Source: AAA164-E04 sp014239995 (GTDB lineage: Bacteria > Verrucomicrobiota > Verrucomicrobiia > Limisphaerales > AAA164-E04). Taken from it: a stretch of DNA of 64,000 bases. A model generated the notes under the pieces. It made no database searches. It was not told the origin of the DNA and worked only from the letters and a program-made list of their open reading frames with translations. The stretch spans positions 1 to 64,000 of the forward strand of contig JAQWLM010000037.1 of NCBI GenBank assembly GCA_029247315.1, read 5' to 3'. Shown piece by piece: positions 53,684 to 62,937 of this stretch. How positions within the stretch are numbered: the first letter of the stretch is position 1; the number at the start of each line of letters is the position of its first letter. A program made the position numbers and the translations under genes.

Positions 53684-54118
53684 TTACTCACTCAGGGGTG
53701 GTGAAAAAGGTTTTGTCTTGGTGGCCCAGAGGGTGCGTGAAACACCAGAGCGGGATGCCATATGACAAATCTCCAGTACGACAGCCAGATTCGCCTGCTG
53801 ATCTCCCTGGATGACCAGCGTTGGGGGAGATTCAAACCGCTCCACAATGGCCTGCAGGCGTTTCGAAAATGTCGTTGCTTCCACATGCTGGCTTTCAAAG
53901 AATATCTTGCCTTGTGCGTCCACGGCGACCGTGATGACCGGTGGAAGGATGCCAGGTACCGTGTTTTCACCGATTTCTGGAAGCTCGATTTGGACGCCAG
54001 GCGAGTAAACCATCAGCGTGCTGAAAACCAGCATCAGGCTAAGCAGAAAAAAGATTCCCGCAAAGGGTGCCACATCCAGTTGACCGCGGAACAGCTTCGC
54101 ATTGCGGTGGAATTTCAT
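53684..54118 (-). CDS. ExbD/TolR-family protein
   Basis: 144 residues. One membrane helix near the start (FAGIFFLLSLMLVFSTLMVYSPG, beginning LDVAPF) with the functionally important Asp shortly before it, and a periplasmic domain with LPEIGENT, ITVAVDAQGKIFF and LVIQGDQQANLA. It forms with ExbB a proton-driven motor. It follows exbB by 9 bases. Confidence 0.88.
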   Translation of the reverse strand: MKFHRNAKLFRGQLDVAPFAGIFFLLSLMLVFSTLMVYSPGVQIELPEIGENTVPGILPPVITVAVDAQGKIFFESQHVEATTFSKRLQAIVERFESPPTLVIQGDQQANLAVVLEICHMASRSGVSRTLWATKTKPFSPPLSE

Positions 54119-54127
54119 GCTTGATTT

Positions 54128-54757
54128 CTATTCCCTGCTGCCAAATGTCTCGATCACAATATTGACAATTTCAGAGGATGCTTTCTCCATGTCCAGGACG
54201 ATGGAGTTGACGCGGCTTACAAGGTAATTGTATGCCGCATAGCTTGGGATGGCAACAGCGATGCCACCGGCGGTGCATATCAGCGCTTTCCAGATGCCTT
54301 CAGCCATTTCAGGAATCCTTGCATACAGGCCTGCTTCAGCAATGTGCCTGAACGTATCCATCATGCCCAAGGCTGTCCCCAAAAGTCCGATCAAGGGAGC
54401 GATCTGCGCGACGGTGGCCAGTAGGTTCAATTTTTCCTCCAGCCGCGGCACTTCCATTAACCCAGCTTCCTCCAGTGATTCACGAATCCCTTCCTTTCCC
54501 CTTTCACGACTCAGGATAGCTGACTTGACCAATCGTGCCACCGGTCCAGGGGTGGCTTCACAAATGGAGATCGCTTCCACCACATTATCGCGTTTGAGGA
54601 CATTCCTTACGCCATTGATAAACTCCATGGAATTGATCTGGGATCTGTGATAATGGAGCAGTCGTTCCACGAAGACACTGGCTGCTGCCACGCTGGCCAG
54701 CACAAGCAGCCACATGACGGGTCCTCCCTGGTTAATGATTTCCGGCGTATACTGCAT
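54128..54757 (-). CDS. ExbB/TolQ/MotA-family proton channel protein
   Basis: 209 residues from ATG 54757 (MQYTPEIINQGGPVMW); the frame extends further but without membrane character. Three helices are seen, with the family signature LLATVAQIAPLIGLLGTALGMMDTF and the last helix ICTAGGIAVAIPSYAAYNYL. It drives ExbD and the TonB-like protein downstream. Upstream lies a 304-base gap to the dUTPase start, which holds the divergent promoters but no gene that I can see. Confidence 0.9.
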   Translation of the reverse strand: MQYTPEIINQGGPVMWLLVLASVAAASVFVERLLHYHRSQINSMEFINGVRNVLKRDNVVEAISICEATPGPVARLVKSAILSRERGKEGIRESLEEAGLMEVPRLEEKLNLLATVAQIAPLIGLLGTALGMMDTFRHIAEAGLYARIPEMAEGIWKALICTAGGIAVAIPSYAAYNYLVSRVNSIVLDMEKASSEIVNIVIETFGSRE

Positions 54758-55061
54758 GTTTGACTTATAGGCAGCCCGTCCTGCTCCCGCAAGCGTGATC
54801 CGCTCAAATTCGAAACAACTTGCCTCACAGCCTTTGCTAGGTTGGTGAGACCACACTTAGCTCATGGGGGAGGGAAATGGTTCGGTCGTTTCATGGGGTT
54901 CTTCATGCGATTAGGATATTCTTAAGTCATTTTTCCGATGCGTGGCAAATTCAAGGGAAACCTTGGGTCCATCGATCCCTGTATGGAATTTTTTGACCAT
55001 CCATCGATCGAGCGATATTTGCGGGTTGTCACCGTTCCCGGACTGGGCCTATGCTCTGGCC

Positions 55062-55439
55062 ATGGAAAAGGATCAATTGCGCGAATTGTTTTGTATGCAG
55101 AAGTCCCTGAATGAACGTATTGGCGTGCAAACCGAGTCCATGACCCAGGAGCAGAAGGCTGAATGGGTTCTTAATTACTCTCGCGCAATGAGCCAGGAGA
55201 TTGCTGAGTTGACCGATAGTGTGCCATGGAAATGGTGGGCCAAATATCAGGTGCTTGACGAGCAGAACGCACGGGTTGAGGTGGTCGATCTCTTTCACTT
55301 TCTGATTAGCCTTGCCCAGGTTTTAGGCATGAGTGCGGACGATGTTTTTCAGGCATACATCAAGAAAAACGAAGTCAATCTTAAGCGCCAAGAATCCGGC
55401 TACATTGAAAAGGATCATTCTGACTCACGTCATATCTAG
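55062..55439 (+). CDS. dimeric (all-alpha) dUTP diphosphatase
   Basis: 125 residues from ATG 55062. The metal motifs are E46xxE49 (QEIAELTDSVPWKWW) and E73xxD76 (RVEVVDLFHFLISL), and KNEVNLKRQESGY closes the domain as in Campylobacter-, trypanosome- and phage-type dimeric dUTPases of the MazG superfamily. It keeps dUTP low and supplies dUMP for thymidylate. The longer frame up to 54942 has no homology. The TauE-like gene follows 91 bases later. Confidence 0.88.
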   Translation: MEKDQLRELFCMQKSLNERIGVQTESMTQEQKAEWVLNYSRAMSQEIAELTDSVPWKWWAKYQVLDEQNARVEVVDLFHFLISLAQVLGMSADDVFQAYIKKNEVNLKRQESGYIEKDHSDSRHI

Positions 55440-55530
55440 CTTTTGATCACCCCCTGTTTCGAGGCATGCTTCCATATCGAGAAACCCTTCGGATCCCTCA
55501 GCCCATCCTGATACTGGGCTCCATGCTGTA

Positions 55531-56283
55531 TTGAGTGAATTCCCTGACATAGCTTTGAGCCAATGGGGTTTGGCTCTTTTGGGTGCCTTCAGCCTTGGCT
55601 TTTCCAAGGCAGGTTTTCCAGGGCTTGCCCTGGTCAATGTACTGGTCATGGCTGAATTATTTGGGGCCAAACAATCAGTCGGACTCATTTTACCGTTGTT
55701 GATCGTCTGTGATATTACCGTCTATCCGATGTTTCGTCGTCATGCTGCCTGGCATCAAGTATGGCCCATCCTGTTACCCACTTTTTTCGGTATCGTGCTT
55801 GGTTATGTATTTTTGGGCAATATTGACAACGCCTCCGCACGCAAAACGATTGGCTTGATCATCCTCATCATGTTGACATTGCAACTGGTAAGGGGTTATC
55901 GGCAGCATTTCCTTCAACAATTACCAGACTCAAGAGGTTTCCGCTGGGGAACTGGCCTGATCATCGGGGTATCCACCATGATGGCCAACGCAGCGGGTCC
56001 GGTATACTCCATCTATGCGCTTGTTTGCAAAATGCCAAAACACTTGTTTCTTGGTATTGGCGCAAGGTGTTTCCTGCTTGTCAACCTGATCAAGCTACCT
56101 TTCATGGCCGATCTGGATATCATCAACGCATGGTCTTTGAGGGTCGATTGCCTTTTACTTCCCGGTATTTTTGCCGGGATTTTTATAGGTAAGCGCCTGA
56201 TCGATCGTATTCCACAACGAGCTTTTGAGTTTCTGCTTTACGCTTTTTCTCTGATTGCAGGTGTGCGTTTGATGTGGTTTTGA
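55531..56283 (+). CDS. TauE/SafE-family anion exporter
   Basis: 250 residues with about eight helices. TTG 55531 is the start, since no other start codon is in frame before the first helix (LALLGAFSLGFSKAGFPGLALV). The two TauE half-repeats are recognised by GFSKAGFPG and the MMANAAGPVYSIYAL region. Members carry sulfite, sulfoacetate or other organic anions. It is 31 bases upstream of the ferritin-like/ATP-grasp fusion, so both are probably one operon and the exporter may handle its product. Confidence 0.85.
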   Translation: MSEFPDIALSQWGLALLGAFSLGFSKAGFPGLALVNVLVMAELFGAKQSVGLILPLLIVCDITVYPMFRRHAAWHQVWPILLPTFFGIVLGYVFLGNIDNASARKTIGLIILIMLTLQLVRGYRQHFLQQLPDSRGFRWGTGLIIGVSTMMANAAGPVYSIYALVCKMPKHLFLGIGARCFLLVNLIKLPFMADLDIINAWSLRVDCLLLPGIFAGIFIGKRLIDRIPQRAFEFLLYAFSLIAGVRLMWF

Positions 56284-56314
56284 AGGATTGATTAGAAGAT
56301 AAGAGAAAGATTAC

Positions 56315-58417
56315 ATGGAACTGCGTGAACTGGCGGAACGGATTGTGTTTAGTAAGGATTTGGAAGCCAAGTTGTGGTGTCCTGAAGTCATTACAGATCA
56401 TTCCCCAGGAGTGGCTTTGCCTGCGCCTGTGGTTCCGCACCGGCATGTATGCCTCAAGTTCTCGGAGAGTAAGGGTAAATCGGTGTTTCCATCCCTTCGA
56501 ATGCTCGAGAAGGAATGCATCCGTGGCAAGATCCTTCATTACTTTGCCAACCACGAACTTTTGGCAACCGAGTTGATGGCCTTGGTGATCTTGAAGTTTC
56601 CCGATGCTCCCAAGTCCTTTCGCAGAGGCGTTTTAAAGACACTCAAGGATGAACAATTGCATACGCGGATGTATCTCTGCCGCCTGAAGAAAATACAGGT
56701 GGAATTTGGGCAATATCCTGTCAACGGTTTCTTTTGGAAAATGATTGCTCCCATGCGGACACCGATGGACTACGTCAGTCGTCTCTCGTTGACCTTTGAA
56801 CAGGCGAATCTGGATTTTTCCAAATTTTTTGAAGGTCAATTCAATCAGGTAGGTGATCTGGATTCGAGTAAACTTCTGGGGCGTATTTATCGTGATGAGA
56901 TCAGTCATGTTGGTTATGGGTTGAAGTGGTTCAGACGATGGAAAGAGCCCGGGCAAACCGATTGGGAGGCTTTTGAGGCACAACTTGATTTTCCCCTTTC
57001 CCCCAGGCGTGCCAAGGCCTCCCCGTTCAATGTGAGCGGTCGTGAGCGGGTTGGCTTTGACGATGACTTTATTCAACGCCTCCATGTCTACTCGAAATCC
57101 AAGGGTCGTACTCCAGGTGTTTTTTATTTCAATCTCTTTGCTGAGCAAATCATGGCTGGCGGACCAGGATTCACGCCTAACAAACGTCAACTTGCGTATG
57201 AGGAGGATCTCGAAACAATCCTCCTTTTTCTGGCCCGGTCTGATGATGTTGTACTCCTCCGCAAGCAACCAAGACTGGCATACCTGGTGACTTTGAAGGA
57301 TGCTGGTTTGGAATTGCCGCAAATTGAAAAGCTCGAGAACGGTGCTGTCCGTCAGGATTCTGAATTGCTCGATCGTAAGGTGGGGCAACTCAGGCCTTGG
57401 GCCTGGAGTCCGGATGCCATCTCCGTTCTGGAGCCGTTCAAGGCAAGGTTGCCTCAAAAGCCATCACCTTCTGGTGCAGCATGGGAGAAGGAAATACGTC
57501 CCATGTTTGGCAAGGATTGGAGTGCTCTTCAGTTACGGCATTTCCTGCTTCAAGCAGAGCTGCCTGACTGGCTTTGCCCTCTGCAGGTTGTTGGAGACGT
57601 GGTTGACAGTATGGAACAAGCTATTGCACGTATGGATTTATTGCGACAGGAAGGCTTTGAGCGGCTTGTTGTCAAATCGATTTTTGGTGCTGCTGGTGGA
57701 AACATGTTGCGCCTTTGGGAGACTGCGCTCACTGAGCGCCAGATGGCTTGGATTCGTAATACCTTGAAACGCGAAAAGCGTTTATTGATTGAACCGTGGC
57801 TGGATCGATGGATTGATTTTTCTGTTCACTGGGAGGTTGAACCCTCCGGCATTCGAAGCGTGGGCTGGACACATTTGAACGTGGATGCTCGCGGGCAGTA
57901 TCGCGGCAGTATGTGGATGCCATCGTTCACCCGGGGACTACCACCTGGATTGGCCAAATTTGCCCATGAGGGTGAACCTGATCGCATGGTTCGCATTTAT
58001 GAGGACTTGGCAAATTTTCTCCAGCCATTGATTCTCAAGACAGGTTTCAGAGGTCCCATGGGCCTGGACGCTGCTATTTACAGGGACCCGCAGGGGAATC
58101 CCATGCTTAAACCTGTGTTAGAAATCAATCCGCGCTTTACCATGGGGCGTCTGGCTTTGGAACTGAGGCGTCACATCGCGCCAGGTTGTGCAGGACATCT
58201 GCAAATGGCTGGGATTCCTGATTTGAAAAAAAGCGGATTTCCAGGTTTTGGTCAATGGATGCATGCTTTACGAAAAAAGTATCCAGTAAGGCTTGATGAC
58301 CATGGGCGTTTGAATTCTGGAATGGTATGTTTGAATGACCCATCCGAAGCCAGAGGCTGTCTTGCGGTTTGGCAAGTGGCTCGTCACCCTCATGATTGCC
58401 ACGGGCTCTATCGGTAA
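56315..58417 (+). CDS. DUF455-like ferritin/ATP-grasp fusion protein
   Basis: 700 residues, two domains. Residues about 60-220 form a ferritin-like helix bundle of the DUF455/MiaE type with two ExxH motifs, E113-H116 (KDEQLH) and E195-H198 (RDEISHVGYG), and E81, E86 and E162 as further likely diiron ligands. Residues about 310-640 form an ATP-grasp domain: RKQPRLAYLVTLKDAG in the pre-grasp part, VVKSIFGAAGGNM as glycine-rich loop, LLIEPWLDRWIDFSVHW, GLDAAIYRD and the Mg-binding EINPR (603-607). Together they suggest one protein that oxidises and ligates a substrate, as in natural-product pathways. I do not know a characterised example. Confidence 0.75.
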   Translation: MELRELAERIVFSKDLEAKLWCPEVITDHSPGVALPAPVVPHRHVCLKFSESKGKSVFPSLRMLEKECIRGKILHYFANHELLATELMALVILKFPDAPKSFRRGVLKTLKDEQLHTRMYLCRLKKIQVEFGQYPVNGFFWKMIAPMRTPMDYVSRLSLTFEQANLDFSKFFEGQFNQVGDLDSSKLLGRIYRDEISHVGYGLKWFRRWKEPGQTDWEAFEAQLDFPLSPRRAKASPFNVSGRERVGFDDDFIQRLHVYSKSKGRTPGVFYFNLFAEQIMAGGPGFTPNKRQLAYEEDLETILLFLARSDDVVLLRKQPRLAYLVTLKDAGLELPQIEKLENGAVRQDSELLDRKVGQLRPWAWSPDAISVLEPFKARLPQKPSPSGAAWEKEIRPMFGKDWSALQLRHFLLQAELPDWLCPLQVVGDVVDSMEQAIARMDLLRQEGFERLVVKSIFGAAGGNMLRLWETALTERQMAWIRNTLKREKRLLIEPWLDRWIDFSVHWEVEPSGIRSVGWTHLNVDARGQYRGSMWMPSFTRGLPPGLAKFAHEGEPDRMVRIYEDLANFLQPLILKTGFRGPMGLDAAIYRDPQGNPMLKPVLEINPRFTMGRLALELRRHIAPGCAGHLQMAGIPDLKKSGFPGFGQWMHALRKKYPVRLDDHGRLNSGMVCLNDPSEARGCLAVWQVARHPHDCHGLYR

Positions 58418-58440
58418 GGCGCGATATAGTGTCGCCCAGC

Positions 58441-60051
58441 CTAGGCCGACACGTCTGACTCTGGGGACGCGGCTTTTTTTTCCTTGTCCTGATAACTTGC
58501 CACCACCCACTCACTCAGGCGCTTATCTGGATCTCTTGCGGCCTTCTCGTCGATGACAAAAGTCTTTTGTCCGGTATTTTGAGCAATCAGTTTCAGACCA
58601 AATTGGTAGTCCTTGAATCGATCGAGCCAAAGGTCCCGCATGGGAATACCTTTCTCGATGGAGAGATTCACCAAGTGGCTCTGCGCCCCTTGATCTATCT
58701 GGATACGTATGCCATGGGATTCCTCGAATCTTGAAGCAAATTCCTCCAGGATTTCACCCGCCACTTCACGCTCTTTTTTTGACTGCTCTGCCAATAATTT
58801 TTTCAATTCATCGGCTGGACAATCCACGACTTCGCGCGTCACCTCGAAGCGTTTGACATCCGAACTCGGAAGTTCGTATTTGAAGTTGCGGAAGACACGT
58901 TCGCAAACGGTCATCAGGCCACGTGCACCCGTTTTTTCATCGACCGCCATCTCTGCAATGCGTCGAAGACCCTCTGCTTTGAAGAGAATATCGATCCCGT
59001 ACGCTGCAAAGTCCTGTTCGTACTGGCGAATGATGCTCCCTTCGGATGTTTGAAGTATATGAAAAAGATCATCCACCTCCAATGATTTGCAAACCACTCT
59101 TACTGGCAGTCTTCCAACGAACTCAGGTTCAAATCCGAACTCGATCAGGTCCTTGGTCTCCACTTGCTCCAGCGTTTCATCGGATGCCATGGACTCATTG
59201 CGTGTGGTGGCAAATCCGATAGTCGTCTCACTCATGCGGCGCCTGATGATGGGCTCCAGCCCGTCAAATGCCCCACTTACAATAAAAAGAACGTGCTTGG
59301 TATTGATGGTTGACGCTGATTTTCCTCCCCGCTGTGCATCCATCATCGCTTGGATCTGGCCTGCCACATCCTGTGGGGAGCGTACAGAGACTTCGGTTTC
59401 CTCCATCAGCTTGAGAAGGTTTGTCTGGACACCCCGGCCACTGACATCCCGGGAGCCAGCACCAGTCTCAGCCATGGCAATTTTGTCAACCTCATCGAGA
59501 TAGACAATGCCGAACTGGGCACGTTTGATATCATTGTCTGATCTGCGGTAAAGCTCGCGTATGAGGTCTTCGACATCGGATCCTACGTAGCCCGTCTCGG
59601 AAAACTTGGTGGCATCTCCCTTGACAAATGGCACGCCGATCAAGTCTGCCACACTCTTTATCAGGTATGTTTTTCCAACACCTGTCGGGCCAATCAGAAT
59701 AATGTTTTGCTTTGCGTAATTTGGGGCCTCCTTTCCCTCGAGGGCGAGACGTACGTGGTGGTAATGATCGCATAAGGCAACACTTAACACTTTTTTGGCC
59801 TCCTCCTGTTGGATGACAAATCGATCCAGATAGGCCTTGACGTCCTTGGGGCGGTGATCGAAATCCATTAGATCTTCGATGGAACTCTCATGGCTTTCGG
59901 ATTCGCTGGAGGTAGGCGTATCCTGCTTGGCGGTAGGTGTTCCGACACCTGGGAAGCCGAATCCGGAGAAGTTTTGTTTCATGAAATCAGAAAGCTGCTT
60001 TTGAAACTCCTCCGGGCTGGGCATATCCTTTTTTTTGTCTTCGCTTCTCAT
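58441..60051 (-). CDS. ClpX-like AAA+ unfoldase without N-terminal zinc finger
   Basis: 536 residues. Walker A GPTGVGKT (121-128), pore loop GYVG (154-157), Walker B VYLDE (183-187), ClpP-docking IGF (278-280) and sensor 2 GARGL are all ClpX-like. The four-cysteine zinc-binding domain of ClpX is missing; in its place are about 70 polar residues with a glycine/phenylalanine patch (FSGFGFPGVG). A C-terminal extension of about 100 residues follows the AAA+ small domain. It is probably a second, specialised unfoldase able to dock ClpP. Convergent with the fusion gene, 23 bases between stops. Confidence 0.88.
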   Translation of the reverse strand: MRSEDKKKDMPSPEEFQKQLSDFMKQNFSGFGFPGVGTPTAKQDTPTSSESESHESSIEDLMDFDHRPKDVKAYLDRFVIQQEEAKKVLSVALCDHYHHVRLALEGKEAPNYAKQNIILIGPTGVGKTYLIKSVADLIGVPFVKGDATKFSETGYVGSDVEDLIRELYRRSDNDIKRAQFGIVYLDEVDKIAMAETGAGSRDVSGRGVQTNLLKLMEETEVSVRSPQDVAGQIQAMMDAQRGGKSASTINTKHVLFIVSGAFDGLEPIIRRRMSETTIGFATTRNESMASDETLEQVETKDLIEFGFEPEFVGRLPVRVVCKSLEVDDLFHILQTSEGSIIRQYEQDFAAYGIDILFKAEGLRRIAEMAVDEKTGARGLMTVCERVFRNFKYELPSSDVKRFEVTREVVDCPADELKKLLAEQSKKEREVAGEILEEFASRFEESHGIRIQIDQGAQSHLVNLSIEKGIPMRDLWLDRFKDYQFGLKLIAQNTGQKTFVIDEKAARDPDKRLSEWVVASYQDKEKKAASPESDVSA

Positions 60052-60234
60052 TCATGAGCAACCTTGACGCAACAGCTTGGAATTGCAACTCCCGAACATT
60101 AAGACCTTTTGCCAGCGAGGTGATGGCGTGGGGATGATGTCCTGTCGGATAGTCGCCCAGTATAAAATGATTTCTTGCCAATCCTGCTTGGTTTCAGAAC
60201 AATCAATCCGGTTCATTTGGCCATCATTAACACC

Positions 60235-60816
60235 ATGGATAAGACTCCCGTCGTTCAAGATATCAAGCAGGGATCTCCTGCCTCTCAGGCGGGTTTGTTT
60301 CCCGGGGATTATTTGCTGGATGTTGGCGGAAAGAAGGTGGAGTCTGTTCAGCATCTGAAGGAAATCCTCACCGCGATGGGGGAAGGAGAGGTTTCTATTA
60401 CCTGGCAGCGCGATCAGCAAACCTTCACGGCCCCGTTATGTTGGCGCAAGGGTCAAAAGATCGGTGCCTCCTTCACTGAAGGGTCAGGTGAAGTGACTGA
60501 GATCTTGGGAAGGAAGGATGTCGATTCAGCGAAGGACATCGATCTGAACCCCTTCCCCAAGCAGTCGCGATGGGTAGTGGTTTTTGCCTGCACGGCACTA
60601 TGCGGCTTCTTGGCTTGTGTCATTTTGCTGCTTACTCACTTTTGGAGCGTTGGAGGGATTGCCTTGCGGGAGGAATCTTTCTTGCCAATCCTGATGCTTG
60701 CATCCTTTGCCGCCTTCAACGCTTTTTTTGCTTGCTCACTCCAGATCAAGTATGACACGCGCTGGATTGCTGGAGAGATGCTGAAGAATTTAAAAAACGG
60801 GCGGAACATCGATTGA
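60235..60816 (+). CDS. PDZ-domain membrane protein
   Basis: 193 residues from ATG 60235; an earlier TTG at 60175 is in frame. Residues about 1-75 form a PDZ domain (VQDIKQGSPASQAGLFPGDYLLDVGG, in two parts VQDIKQGSPASQAG and FPGDYLLDVGGKKV). Two membrane helices follow (WVVVFACTALCGFLACVILL and LPILMLASFAAFNAFFACS). No protease domain is attached, so it may recruit C-terminal peptides or help a membrane protease. It starts 112 bases before the Lol permease gene, same strand. Confidence 0.75.
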   Translation: MDKTPVVQDIKQGSPASQAGLFPGDYLLDVGGKKVESVQHLKEILTAMGEGEVSITWQRDQQTFTAPLCWRKGQKIGASFTEGSGEVTEILGRKDVDSAKDIDLNPFPKQSRWVVVFACTALCGFLACVILLLTHFWSVGGIALREESFLPILMLASFAAFNAFFACSLQIKYDTRWIAGEMLKNLKNGRNID

Positions 60817-60928
60817 TGCAATCCCAAGGCACCCATCAGGGTGGGATACCTTTGCTGTGTCTCCTCAATCCCAGAAATAGCTTGCGCAGCCGCAATTGGG
60901 TTGTTTCGATTGCGATCTGTCCTGTGTC

Positions 60929-62212
60929 ATGAGCTGGCTTCCTTTCGAACTCTTGTTTGCACTGAGGTATTTGCGTCCAAAGCGGACGTTTGTATCCATG
61001 ATTACCCTGATTTCAGTGGTCGGGGTCGTACTTGGAGTCGCGGTTTTGATCATTGTCATCAGTGTGATGACCGGATTTGACCTGCAGCTCAGGGATCGCA
61101 TCATTGGTTTTGAATCACACCTCATCATCCGTCAATACGGAGGCCCCATGAAAGATTACCGGCAACTTGGGGAATTCGTGCGTCAGCAACCTGATGTCCG
61201 GGGGGTTTCCCCTTTTATCGAGGGGCCCATTGTGATTGAAACCCAGCAAGGCGAGGCGTATGCGCGTATTGCCGCACCCTATCTGAGGGGAGTGGATTCA
61301 GAAACCAGCAGTGAAGTCAGTGATATTCAGGACAGTGTGGTGATTGGAGAATTCAGGGCTATTGATGGCAACGGTTTGCTGATTGGATCCGAACTGGCTC
61401 GCCGTCTGTCACTGAACGTCGGAGATCCTCTTGCTGTTTATTCCATGAGTTTGCTGCGTGAGGTGCGGAAAGTGCTCAAAAGGGATCCTTCCGGGCAACA
61501 ATCAGCACCTCTTGCGGACGACTACGTGGTCGAGGGCGTGTTTGACATTGGCTACTATGAGTACAATGCCAACGGCATGGTTTGTTCTCTCTACAATGCA
61601 CAGGATCTATTCAGTTTGGGCGATCAGGTGCATGGGTTGCATGTGATGCTTGAAGATCCTGAAATGGCGGCCGATATCAAGGAAACCTTGTTGACTCAGT
61701 TGGGACCTGGATATGTCGTGGCGACATGGCTTGAGCGTAACGAAACCATCTTCAATGCCCTCGTGGTGGAGAAAAACATGATTCGGTTTCTGCTCTTCTT
61801 CATCGTACTTGTTGCAGCTTTTGGAATCACCAGTTCGATGATTACTTTTGTGGTCCAGAAGACACGTGAGATTGGCATGCTCAAGGCTCTTGGAGCTTCC
61901 TCCCGCCAAGTGGTATGGGTTTTCATGAGTCAAAGCGTTTTTGTGGGGCTCATCGGCGTATCCATTGGCCTCCTGCTTGGCTTGCAGGCAGTCAAGTATC
62001 GAAACGAATTTCTTGCTTTCATGAACAGGACCATGGACTTCTCGCTTTTTCCTGCAGATATTTATGGCTTTGCTCAATTGCCTGCCGTGGTGGTTCCTGC
62101 CGACCTATGGATCATTTGTGGTGGAAGCCTTTTCATATGTGTCCTTGCGGGTGTCTTTCCTGCCATCAATGCTGGACGCTTGCGACCCGTGGAAGCCTTG
62201 CGTCATGAATGA
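60929..62212 (+). CDS. LolC/LolE-family lipoprotein-releasing permease
   Basis: 427 residues from ATG 60929 (MSWLPFELLFALRYLRPKR). FELLFALRYL and the first helix MITLISVVGVVLGVAVLIIV are LolC/E hallmarks; a periplasmic domain and three C-terminal helices follow, with TREIGMLKALGASSRQV as FtsX signature. It moves lipoproteins from the inner membrane to LolA. Only one Lol permease is present, so it may be a LolF-like homodimer. Its stop overlaps lolD by 8 bases. Confidence 0.92.
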   Translation: MSWLPFELLFALRYLRPKRTFVSMITLISVVGVVLGVAVLIIVISVMTGFDLQLRDRIIGFESHLIIRQYGGPMKDYRQLGEFVRQQPDVRGVSPFIEGPIVIETQQGEAYARIAAPYLRGVDSETSSEVSDIQDSVVIGEFRAIDGNGLLIGSELARRLSLNVGDPLAVYSMSLLREVRKVLKRDPSGQQSAPLADDYVVEGVFDIGYYEYNANGMVCSLYNAQDLFSLGDQVHGLHVMLEDPEMAADIKETLLTQLGPGYVVATWLERNETIFNALVVEKNMIRFLLFFIVLVAAFGITSSMITFVVQKTREIGMLKALGASSRQVVWVFMSQSVFVGLIGVSIGLLLGLQAVKYRNEFLAFMNRTMDFSLFPADIYGFAQLPAVVVPADLWIICGGSLFICVLAGVFPAINAGRLRPVEALRHE

Positions 62213-62933
62213 TTCTCACCTGAGTGAATCCATCCCCCCCACGGATGCCCGTATACTTCTCAGGGGAGAGGGTCTTAAGAAGTGTTACAGTATCGGCAAA
62301 AAAAAGATCGATGTGTTGCGTGGTGTCGATCTTGAGGTCGCCCAGGGTGAGTTTCTTTCGATTATCGGTGCCTCAGGTTCCGGCAAGAGCACACTGCTGC
62401 ATATCCTCGGTGGACTGGATTGTTCGGATGGCGGAAAGCTCTTAGTGGGGGAGGAGGACCTGACGCGTATGGGGGGCTTGACCCTCTCTCGTTTCAGAAA
62501 TAGGTCCATTGGTTTTGTTTTTCAGGCTTATCATCTTTTTCCGGAGCTTGATGCGCTCGAAAATGTGGCCCTGCCAGCACGCATTGCACGCAAGCCTGCT
62601 AAGGAGGTTGAATCCCGTGCACGTCATTGGCTCGAAATGGTTGGATTGGAGCATCGCATGGACCACAGGCCCAATGAAATGTCAGGTGGTGAGCAACAGC
62701 GTGTGGCCATTGCTCGCTCGCTTGTCAACCAGCCGCTTCTATTGTTGGCGGATGAGCCCACCGGTAACCTTGATTCTGAAACGGGAATGGGGATCATGCA
62801 GCTCCTGCTGAAGCTCAAGGAGGAATGTCAACTCACCATGATCATGGCCACACACGATCGTGATATGGCCTCCTCTACGGACCGGAGACTGCAACTAGTC
62901 GACGGTCGTGTAGATGGAGTGAATGTGGCCTGA
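62205..62933 (+). CDS. lolD: LolD-like lipoprotein-releasing ATPase
   Basis: 242 residues from ATG 62205, inside the end of the permease gene. Walker A GASGSGKST, FVFQAYHLFPELDALEN, signature MSGGEQQRVAIARS, Walker B LLLADEPTGNLD and THD switch are present. FVFQxYHLFPE is typical of LolD. Forms a complex with the permease and powers lipoprotein sorting to the outer membrane. Ends 4 bases from convergent ABC-F. Confidence 0.95.
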   Translation: MNDSHLSESIPPTDARILLRGEGLKKCYSIGKKKIDVLRGVDLEVAQGEFLSIIGASGSGKSTLLHILGGLDCSDGGKLLVGEEDLTRMGGLTLSRFRNRSIGFVFQAYHLFPELDALENVALPARIARKPAKEVESRARHWLEMVGLEHRMDHRPNEMSGGEQQRVAIARSLVNQPLLLLADEPTGNLDSETGMGIMQLLLKLKEECQLTMIMATHDRDMASSTDRRLQLVDGRVDGVNVA

Positions 62934-62937
62934 ACTC

